45,791 nt of DNA, taken from contig JACPCW010000122.1 in assembly GCA_016184365.1 (NCBI GenBank), positions 1 to 45,791 on the forward strand, written 5' to 3'. The first letter of the stretch is position 1. The number at the start of each line of letters is the position of its first letter. A model generated the notes under the pieces. The model saw only the letters and a list, made by a program, of their open reading frames with translations, had not been told where the DNA came from and did no database searches. Position numbers and translations under genes: made by a program. Positions 39,689 through 45,791 of this stretch are shown here, piece after piece. The stretch comes from Candidatus Rokuibacteriota bacterium. Its GTDB lineage: Bacteria > Methylomirabilota > Methylomirabilia > Rokubacteriales > CSP1-6.

Positions 39689-41268
39689 CGACGCACGATC
39701 GATCCCCCCTGCTGCTGGGCGACCTGGTCCGCCGCAACGCCGTCCCCGAGCGCTTCCGCGACAAGGTCGCGCTCGTCCATGGGAACCGCCGCGTGACGTA
39801 CGGCGAGCTGAATCGGCGTGTCAACCGCATCGGCCACGCGCTGCTCGGCGCCGGCGTGACGCGCGGCGAGCGCGTCGCCGTGCTCGGCCGGAACTCGATC
39901 GAGTACGTCGCCATCTACTTCGCGCTCGCGAAGATCGGCGCCGTCATGGTGCCGCTGAACTTCCGCTATCACCCGGTGGAGATCGCCTACGCGACGACCC
40001 AGTCCGGCACGTCGTGGCTCCTCCACGAAGCCGCGTTCGCCGAGCTCGTCGCCGCCGCGCGTCCCGAGCTTCCCGGCGTGAAGCGCTTCGTCGTCTTCGG
40101 CGAAGGCGCCGGTGAAGGGGCCGACGCGCTCGCATCGCTCGAGGCGCGGGCCACCGACGACGAGCCGCGCGTTCACCTGGACGAGGACGACGCGCGGATC
40201 ATCATGTACACGAGCGGGACCACCGGCTTCCCGAAGGGCGCCACGCTCTCGCACCGCCAGCAGTACCTGCACGCGCTCGTGTACGCCCACGAGGTCGGCA
40301 TGCGCTCGACCGACGTGGCGCTCCTCATCTATCCCCTCTTCCACGCCGGCGGCACGGACTGCCTGCTGCTGCCGCTCCTCCTCGCCGGCGGGACCGGCGT
40401 GATGGTGGACCGGGTCGAGGCCGACGACATCCTCGCCGCCGCCGTGCGCGAACGGGCGACGTTCCTCTTCTGCGTCCCGACGGTGTGGCGGCGCATCATG
40501 CGCGCGCTCGACGAGCATCTCGCGGATCTCACTTCCTTGCGCCTGTGCATCAGCGCATCGGACACGATCTCGGCCGAGCTGCTGCACGCGATCAAGAAGC
40601 ACGTGGCCGCGCCCGTCATCCAGATCTACGGCCTCACCGAAGCGGGCGTCATCACGCACTTCCTGCGACCGGAGCACCACGAGACGAAGCTCGGCTCGGT
40701 CGGCCAGCCGCACCCGCTCGTCGACGTCCGCATCGTGGACGAGGAGGGCGCCGACGTCCCGCGCGGTCAGGTCGGCGAGGTCATCGTCAAGGGCCCGACG
40801 ATCATGCTCGGGTACTGGGACATGCCGGCGAAGACCGCCGACACGGTGCGGGACGGCTGGCTGCACACCGGCGATCTCGGGCGCGTGGACGACGAGGGCT
40901 TCCTCTACCTCATGGGCCGCGCGAAGGACCTGATCATCAGCGGCGGCGAGAACATCTATCCCGCCGAGATCGAGCGCGTGCTGCGCGAGCACTCCGGCGT
41001 GCGCGACGTCGCGGTCGTCGGCGTCCCGGACCCGGAGTGGTCCGAATCGGTGCTCGCCGTGATCGTTCCCGCCGAGGACGCCCGTCTCACCGAAGCCGAG
41101 ATCATCGACTTCGTGCGCGATCGCCTCGCCGGGTTCAAGAAGCCGCGATTCGTGCGCTTCGTGGACGCGCTGCCCGCGACGAGCGCCACCGGCAAGGTGC
41201 AGAAAGCCGAGCTTCGCCAACAGTTCGCCGATCTCGCCACCCGGCCCCGAACGAAAGGATCCCTATGA
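39685..41268 (+). CDS. AMP-dependent acyl-CoA synthetase/ligase
   Basis: A 527-residue ANL-superfamily ligase. P-loop IIMYTSGTTGFPKGATLSH (A3), YPLFHAGGTD, IYGLTEAGVITHFL (A5), DGWLHTGDLGRVDDEGFLYL (A7), MGRAKDLIISGGENIYPAEI (A8) and PATSATGKVQKAEL with the catalytic lysine (A10) are all present. It makes acyl- or aryl-CoA with ATP and CoA. In the operon it may activate a carboxylic acid that belongs to the same pathway as the IorAB product (inference). ATGA overlaps link it to tetR and iorA. Confidence 0.92.
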   Translation: MTTHDRSPLLLGDLVRRNAVPERFRDKVALVHGNRRVTYGELNRRVNRIGHALLGAGVTRGERVAVLGRNSIEYVAIYFALAKIGAVMVPLNFRYHPVEIAYATTQSGTSWLLHEAAFAELVAAARPELPGVKRFVVFGEGAGEGADALASLEARATDDEPRVHLDEDDARIIMYTSGTTGFPKGATLSHRQQYLHALVYAHEVGMRSTDVALLIYPLFHAGGTDCLLLPLLLAGGTGVMVDRVEADDILAAAVRERATFLFCVPTVWRRIMRALDEHLADLTSLRLCISASDTISAELLHAIKKHVAAPVIQIYGLTEAGVITHFLRPEHHETKLGSVGQPHPLVDVRIVDEEGADVPRGQVGEVIVKGPTIMLGYWDMPAKTADTVRDGWLHTGDLGRVDDEGFLYLMGRAKDLIISGGENIYPAEIERVLREHSGVRDVAVVGVPDPEWSESVLAVIVPAEDARLTEAEIIDFVRDRLAGFKKPRFVRFVDALPATSATGKVQKAELRQQFADLATRPRTKGSL

Positions 41269-43286
41269 GCGTCGTCATCAAGCAGGAAAGCCAGGGCTAC
41301 GCCACGCGGACGTTCAACAAGTTCGCGACCGCCGACATCGCGCGCGAGGCGCCCGGTGACGTCGTCTTCATGTCCGGCGCCGAGGCCGTCGCGCGCGGCG
41401 CCGTCGAAGCCGGCGTCGCCGTGTCCGCCGCCTATCCTGGCTCCCCGGCGACGTGGGTGCAGGAGAACCTCGTCCTCGCGGCGAAGGCGTTCCCCGATCT
41501 TTACGTCGAGTGGTCGACGAACGAGGCGAAGAGCTTCGACGTCTGTGTCGGCGCCTCGCTGACCGGCAAGCGGACCTTCGCGCCGCTCAAGCAGGTGGGC
41601 GTGAACTGGATCCTCGACAGCCTGACCGACTGGGTCCTGAAGCAGCTCCGCGGCGGCCTCGTGATCATGATCGGCGACGACCCGGGCGGCGACACGACGA
41701 CCGACGAGCAGGACACCCGGCATCTCGCGCCGTTCGTGGAGATTCCGCTCTTCGAGCCCTCGAGCGTGCAGGAGCAGAAGGACGTCATGCTCCACATGTA
41801 CGAGCTCTCCGAAGCGGCGCGCATTCCGATCTTCCTCCGGCTGACGCGGCCGGAATTCTACGGGCGCGGTCCGGTGACGCTCGGCCCGATCCACCACGAG
41901 ATCCGCCGGCGCGAGCCGACCTTCAGCGGCGATGTCGACGAGTTCGGCATGGGGCTGCATCAGTCGACGCCGTGGTTCACCACCAAGGTGGCGGAGCGGC
42001 ACGACCGCCATCATCGCCAGTCCCTCGCCGTCGTGCGTGATTTCGTCGAGCGGTATCCGCTCAACACGCTCGAGATGAACGGCACGGAAGAGATCGGCGT
42101 CATCGCCGCGGGGATCACGTACGGGTACGCGCGCGAGGCGATCGAACGGCTCGGCCTCGAGGGCCGCGTGGCGGTGCTGAAGTACGTCACGACCTGGCCC
42201 ATCCCGGACGCGCTCACGCGGCGCCTGCTCGGGTCCATGAAGAAAGTGCTCGTCGTCGAGGAGCTCGACCCGTTCATCGAGCAGCAGGTGCGCGCGCTGT
42301 CGTCGACGATGACCGCGCACGCGGAGATCTTCGGCAAGAGCTCGCCGGGCCTGGACCTGCCGTTCGCCGACGTCTACACGCCCGACACCGTCGCCGCGGC
42401 GCTCGCACAGCTCGCGGGCATGCCGTACACGCCGGCGCTGACCCCGGAGCGCCGCGCGCGGGTCGAGGCGCTGGCGCGCAACACGTTCCGCCCGCGCGTC
42501 GGCAATTTCTGTCCGGGGTGTCCGGAGATGGGCGCCACCCACGCGCTCAAGCAGGCGCTGAAGGCGGCGGGGCTGTCGCGGTCGGACGCCGTGTTCATCG
42601 GCGACGAGGGCTGCCTGAACCTCGCCGAGCTCAAGCCGTGGAACCTCGCCGACGCGACCGGATGCATGGGCTCGTCGATCTCCATCGCGAGCGGCATCTA
42701 CGTGTCGGGGCTGAAGAAGAAGATCGTCTGCGTCATCGGCGACGGCGGCTTCGTCCACTCCGGCCTGCTCGGGCTCATGAACGCCGCCTACAACAACGTG
42801 AAGATGACGATCCTGATCCACGACAACCGCGTGACCGCGGCGACCGGGCAGCAGCTCGTGCCGACGGGGTTCGATCACAACATCCGCGGCGAGGCGACGC
42901 GCCGGCTGTCCATCGAAGAGCTCGTGCGCGCGTGCGGCGTCGACTACGTCGACACCATGGATCCGTACGACACGCGCCAGTCGGTGGAGAAGCTCGCCAA
43001 GGCGTACCAGCACGACGGACTGTCCGTCGTCATCTCGCACCGCATGTGCGCGCTCATCGAAACGCGCCATCTCGGCTCGCGCGGCCGGATGGGTGAGCAC
43101 CTGCACCCGTTCTACATCGACGACGCGAAGTGCACGGCCTGCATGATCTGCGCGCGCGTCCTCGGCTGTTCCGCGATCTACGACCAGGGGAACAAGGTGC
43201 CGCCGGTGATCGACCCGATCGAGTGCATCGGGTGCGGCATCTGCGCCCTCGTGTGTCCCGACGACGCCATCCTCCAGCTTCGCTGA
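41265..43286 (+). CDS. iorA: Indolepyruvate:ferredoxin oxidoreductase alpha subunit
   Basis: A 673-residue IorA-type fusion: N-terminal pyrimidine-binding domain (FMSGAEAVARGAVEAGVAVS, AAYPGSPATWVQENL, NEAKSFDVCVGASLTGKRTF), TPP domain (NFCPGCPEMGATHALK, VCVIGDGGFVHSGLLGLMNA, IHDNRVTAATGQQ) and a C-terminal 2x[4Fe-4S] ferredoxin (CTACMICARVLGC and CIGCGICALVCP). With IorB it oxidatively decarboxylates aryl- or branched pyruvates to acyl-CoA, reducing ferredoxin. AAAGGA is 7 nt before the ATG, which overlaps the ligase stop (ATGA). Confidence 0.93.
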   Translation: MSVVIKQESQGYATRTFNKFATADIAREAPGDVVFMSGAEAVARGAVEAGVAVSAAYPGSPATWVQENLVLAAKAFPDLYVEWSTNEAKSFDVCVGASLTGKRTFAPLKQVGVNWILDSLTDWVLKQLRGGLVIMIGDDPGGDTTTDEQDTRHLAPFVEIPLFEPSSVQEQKDVMLHMYELSEAARIPIFLRLTRPEFYGRGPVTLGPIHHEIRRREPTFSGDVDEFGMGLHQSTPWFTTKVAERHDRHHRQSLAVVRDFVERYPLNTLEMNGTEEIGVIAAGITYGYAREAIERLGLEGRVAVLKYVTTWPIPDALTRRLLGSMKKVLVVEELDPFIEQQVRALSSTMTAHAEIFGKSSPGLDLPFADVYTPDTVAAALAQLAGMPYTPALTPERRARVEALARNTFRPRVGNFCPGCPEMGATHALKQALKAAGLSRSDAVFIGDEGCLNLAELKPWNLADATGCMGSSISIASGIYVSGLKKKIVCVIGDGGFVHSGLLGLMNAAYNNVKMTILIHDNRVTAATGQQLVPTGFDHNIRGEATRRLSIEELVRACGVDYVDTMDPYDTRQSVEKLAKAYQHDGLSVVISHRMCALIETRHLGSRGRMGEHLHPFYIDDAKCTACMICARVLGCSAIYDQGNKVPPVIDPIECIGCGICALVCPDDAILQLR

Positions 43287-43306
43287 TCGCAAGAAGGGAA
43301 ACGGAC

Positions 43307-43918
43307 ATGAAGAGGACGTACAACGTGCTCGGCGCGGGCGTCGGCGGTCAGGGCACCGTCATGCTCGCCAAGATCATCGGCGGCGCCGCGTTCCGCGCCG
43401 GCCGCCCCGTGCTCACGCGCGAGACGATCGGCGGCTTCCAGCGGTTCGGGAAGGTGTTCATCGAGGTCCGCATCGGCGAGGGAGCGCACTCCAACACCAT
43501 CGACTACGCCGACGCCGACGTCGTCATGGGCATGGAGCTGCTCGAGGGGCTGCGGTTCGGGCTGCGCTATCTGAAGCCGGGCGGCCTGGCGGTGATCAAC
43601 AGCCGGAAGATCCTGCTCGAGCCCGGGAACCGTAAGGCGTACTACCCGTCCGTCGACGAGGTGCGCGCCCAGCTGCTGGAGATCTCGCCGCACGTGCACG
43701 TCGTGGACGCGTCGGCGCTCGCCACCGCCGCCGGGAATCCCCGGCTGGAGAACATGGCGCTGCTCGGGGCCACCGTGGCGACCGGCGGGCTCGCGATCGA
43801 CGCGGACGTGTTCCGCGCACAGATTCGCGCGACGGTACCGGCCGGCACCGTCGACGCGAATCTCCGTGCCTTCGACCTCGGCGTCGAGGCGGTGCTCGCA
43901 CCCGCGGGCGCCGTGTAG
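43307..43918 (+). CDS. iorB: Indolepyruvate:ferredoxin oxidoreductase beta subunit
   Basis: A 203-residue gamma-type domain of 2-oxoacid:ferredoxin oxidoreductases (PF01558). YNVLGAGVGGQGTVMLAKII is the CoA/nucleotide loop, followed by GGAAFRAGRPVLTRETIGGF and VFIEVRIGEGAHSNTIDYAD. It completes the IorAB heterodimer. GAAGGGAA lies about 8 nt before the ATG; the gene follows iorA by 20 bp and precedes the 79-aa frame by 4 bp, so all are co-transcribed. Confidence 0.92.
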   Translation: MKRTYNVLGAGVGGQGTVMLAKIIGGAAFRAGRPVLTRETIGGFQRFGKVFIEVRIGEGAHSNTIDYADADVVMGMELLEGLRFGLRYLKPGGLAVINSRKILLEPGNRKAYYPSVDEVRAQLLEISPHVHVVDASALATAAGNPRLENMALLGATVATGGLAIDADVFRAQIRATVPAGTVDANLRAFDLGVEAVLAPAGAV

Positions 43919-43922
43919 CGGC

Positions 43923-44162
43923 ATGAACCTCGAAGAGCGCGCCGCGGAGCTGGCGCGGCGCACCGGCATTCGCGTCGAGCCGGCGCTGGCGCTCGCGCGC
44001 GCGGGCTCGCTCGACGTGCTCAGGTTCGAGCGCATCGTCGATGCCGTCGTGGCGGCGGAGATCCAGCGCGGCGAGTGCCGGCCGGAACACGCAGCGGCCC
44101 GCCGGCAGGCGATCGAGCAGGCACTGGCGGATCTCGCCGCCACGGCCCCGCCGCGCCACTGA
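43923..44162 (+). CDS. 79-residue helical protein, unknown function
   Basis: MNLEERAAELARRTGIRVEP, then ALALARAGSLDVLRFERIVD and a last helix ECRPEHAAARRQAIEQALAD. All-helical, charged, no recognised family. It is packed 4 bp after iorB and 10 bp before the second ligase, so it is likely real and may assist the IorAB or ligase step (inference). No cysteines, so it is not a ferredoxin. Confidence 0.6.
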   Translation: MNLEERAAELARRTGIRVEPALALARAGSLDVLRFERIVDAVVAAEIQRGECRPEHAAARRQAIEQALADLAATAPPRH

Positions 44163-44172
44163 GGAGGGTGCG

Positions 44173-45723
44173 ATGCTCGGCACGTTCGAGAGCCTCCGGC
44201 TCAGCGCGATCCGGTTCCCGACCAAGACGGCGGTCGTCGACGACGGCCGCGCGCTGACGTTCGCCGGGCTGCGCGACGTCGCGAACCGGCTCGGGAACGC
44301 GCTCGCGGCGAGTGGCCTGCGCCCGGGCGACCGGGTGGCGTTCTACGCGTACAACAGCGTCGATCTCTTCGCGGCGTACTACGCGCTCGAGCGGAACGGC
44401 CTCATCGCGGTGCCGATCAACGTCCGGCTCGTCGGTCCCGAGATCGAGTACATCGTCAACCACTCCGGCGCACGCGCGATGCTCGTGTCCCCGGAGCTGC
44501 TGCCGGAGGTCGCCCGGGTTCGCGCCAACCTCGGCGTCGATCCGCACCGGTACGTCCTGATGACCGACAAGGCGGGCGACGCCCTGCCGTCCGTCACGGA
44601 CCTGATCGACGCCGCGGCGCCACACGAGGTGCGCATTCCGCAGGCGGCCGGCGACGTCGAAGCCATCTTCTACACGTCGGGAACGACGGGATTCCCGAAG
44701 GGCGTCATGCGCACACGCGCCGGCGAGGACTGGGTGCGCGTGTCCCACATCGCGGAGTGGGGGCTCGCGCACGAAGACGTCAACTACTGCGTCGGCCCGC
44801 TGTTCCACAACTCCTTCCTGGCCATGGCGCAGATGCACGTCGCGCTCGGCGCGACCGTCGTCGTCCAGCACGGCTGGGACGCGGAACGGGCGCTGCGGAC
44901 CATCAGCGAGCACGGCGTCACGACGGCGTTCCTGGTGCCGACGATGTCGAAGGACCTCGTCGATCTGCCCGTCGCGACACGGGCACGACACGACAGCCAC
45001 CGGTTCCGGCGCCTGGTGTCGTCGGCGTCGGCGCTGCCGACGGCCCTGAAGGAACAGCTGCTCGCCGTCTTCCCCGGCCTGCTCCTCAACGAGGCGTACG
45101 GGTGGACCGAGGTGATGTGGGTGACGAACCTCCGCCCGCCGGATCAGCTCCGGAAAGTGCGCTGTGTCGGCAAGCCGTTGCTGGGCGCGCGCGTCGAGGT
45201 GCTCGACGAGCAGGGCGCGCCGGTGGCTCCGGGCACGCCGGGGGAGATCCACGCCCGCATGGCCACCGGATTCGCCGGCTACTTCAAGGACGACGAGCGC
45301 ACGCGCGCGGTCACGCGCGGCGACCTCATCACCGGCGGCGACATCGGCACCGTCGACGACGAAGGCTACCTGTACGTCCTCGACCGCAAGAACGATCTCA
45401 TCATCAGCGGCGGCGAGAACGTCTATCCGATCGAGATCGACGAGGTGCTCGCCCGCCATCCGAAGGTCAGGGAGGTCGCGGTCGTCGGCCTCCCGCATCC
45501 GCGCCTCGGCGAGATCTGCCACGCCACGGTCGTCCTGCAGCCCGGCGCGACGGCGACCGAGCAGGAAATCATCGACTTCTGCGCCGGCCGCCTCGCGCGC
45601 TTCAAGTGGCCGCGCGCCGTGACGTTTGCACCCGAGCTCCCGAGGAACGCGATGGGCAAGCTGCTCAAGCGCGAGCTGCGCGCACGGTACGCCGGAGCCG
45701 CCGCCCTCGACGAGCGGTCTTGA
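44173..45723 (+). CDS. Second AMP-dependent acyl-CoA synthetase/ligase
   Basis: A 516-residue ANL ligase: AIFYTSGTTGFPKGVMRTRA (A3), LLNEAYGWTEVMWV (A5), GDIGTVDDEGYLYVLDRKND (A7/A8), LIISGGENVYPIEI and LPRNAMGKLLKREL with the catalytic lysine. It differs clearly from the first ligase in the substrate-pocket region (GPLFHNSFLAMAQMHVALGA), so the two probably activate different acids. GAGGAGG lies upstream of the ATG. Last gene of the TetR-controlled operon; a strong hairpin follows. Confidence 0.92.
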   Translation: MLGTFESLRLSAIRFPTKTAVVDDGRALTFAGLRDVANRLGNALAASGLRPGDRVAFYAYNSVDLFAAYYALERNGLIAVPINVRLVGPEIEYIVNHSGARAMLVSPELLPEVARVRANLGVDPHRYVLMTDKAGDALPSVTDLIDAAAPHEVRIPQAAGDVEAIFYTSGTTGFPKGVMRTRAGEDWVRVSHIAEWGLAHEDVNYCVGPLFHNSFLAMAQMHVALGATVVVQHGWDAERALRTISEHGVTTAFLVPTMSKDLVDLPVATRARHDSHRFRRLVSSASALPTALKEQLLAVFPGLLLNEAYGWTEVMWVTNLRPPDQLRKVRCVGKPLLGARVEVLDEQGAPVAPGTPGEIHARMATGFAGYFKDDERTRAVTRGDLITGGDIGTVDDEGYLYVLDRKNDLIISGGENVYPIEIDEVLARHPKVREVAVVGLPHPRLGEICHATVVLQPGATATEQEIIDFCAGRLARFKWPRAVTFAPELPRNAMGKLLKRELRARYAGAAALDERS

Positions 45724-45748
45724 GATACTACTGGAAGTAACCGGCGCG

Positions 45749-45784
45749 CGGCGCGCAGGCGGCGGACCGGCCGCCTGCGCGCCG
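45749..45784 (+). terminator. Hairpin terminator candidate after the ligase operon
   Basis: 15-bp perfect GC stem 45749-45763/45770-45784 with a 6-nt loop (GGACCG), 25 bp past the ligase stop. The window ends too soon to see a U-tract. Confidence 0.6.
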
Positions 45785-45791
45785 GATGCCT

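Noticed and set aside
512..45740. Numerous long open frames antisense to or out of frame with the named genes
   Set aside because: They are arginine/alanine-rich products of high GC with no recognisable motif, and each overlaps a gene with clear family signatures.
45726..45740. Short string encoding YYWK and a stop, like the end of DctP at 36.46-36.48 kb
   Set aside because: Only about 12 nt are shared; too short to claim a TRAP gene remnant.
1..45791. CRISPR arrays, tRNA or rRNA genes, complete insertion sequences
   Set aside because: No regularly spaced repeats with unique spacers, no cloverleaf with a TTCGA-type T-arm in proper context, and no transposase motifs were seen by reading.

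Overview
The window is very GC-rich bacterial chromosomal DNA from an aerobic heterotroph with large acyl-CoA, 2-oxoacid and tricarboxylate capacity. The mix of genes (oxygen-type HemY, LLM-class oxidoreductase, Ldh-family dehydrogenase, TRAP-type binding protein, benzoylformate-decarboxylase-like TPP enzyme, IorAB, several acyl-CoA ligases) and the base composition fit an uncultured soil lineage such as Candidatus Rokubacteria (Methylomirabilota). That placement is inference with low to moderate confidence. No rRNA, tRNA, CRISPR array, prophage or complete insertion sequence was seen.

Layout. 0-4.4 kb: the end of a NagZ-like GH3 glycosidase, a sodium:solute symporter, an MlaC-like lipid-binding protein, a BadF-type sugar kinase and a small cysteine protein; GH3, symporter and kinase look like amino-sugar or cell-wall salvage. 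4.3-9.4 kb: APC permease, 73-aa protein and Ldh-family dehydrogenase in one tight operon, divergent from a frameshifted xanthine-dehydrogenase-type molybdenum subunit. 9.3-12.8 kb: hemE-hemH-hemY, with an unexpected 39-codon reading frame between hemE and hemH. 12.8-17.3 kb: TPP-dependent decarboxylase, SDR, frameshifted adenosine-deaminase-like protein and LLM oxidoreductase. 17.3-23.1 kb: P-loop remnant, lipoprotein, ilvE, citrate synthase, aconitase and PrpF. 23.1-24.1 kb: a small decaying island with a shortened BrnT toxin, BrnA antitoxin and an Mrr-type fragment. 24.1-31.2 kb: hydrolase, acyltransferase, creatininase, methyltransferase, enoyl-CoA hydratase, LysR regulator, small protein and GNAT. 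31.3-33.6 kb: a broken multidomain signalling protein (MBL, pseudo-receiver, cNMP-binding, GGDEF). 34.2-36.5 kb: acyl-CoA dehydrogenase with a TRAP binding protein. 36.5-45.7 kb: FAD oxidoreductase, truncated ligase, then a TetR-controlled operon of ligase, iorA, iorB, a 79-aa protein and a second ligase, probably oxidising aryl- or alkyl-pyruvates to CoA thioesters.

Three genome-scale patterns stand out. First, a dispersed element of about 70 bp made of two hairpins occurs at five loci in 0.5-31.3 kb, each time just 3' of a gene and in that gene's orientation, with compensatory changes in the stem arms. Second, many first genes have a TANNNT-like -10 hexamer ending 6-9 nt before the start codon and no Shine-Dalgarno sequence, which indicates leaderless mRNAs; downstream genes instead use ATGA/GTGA/TTGA overlaps or purine-rich ribosome sites. 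Third, there are many broken genes (three frameshifted, five truncated remnants), so the region is either eroding or contains assembly indels in GC-rich runs.
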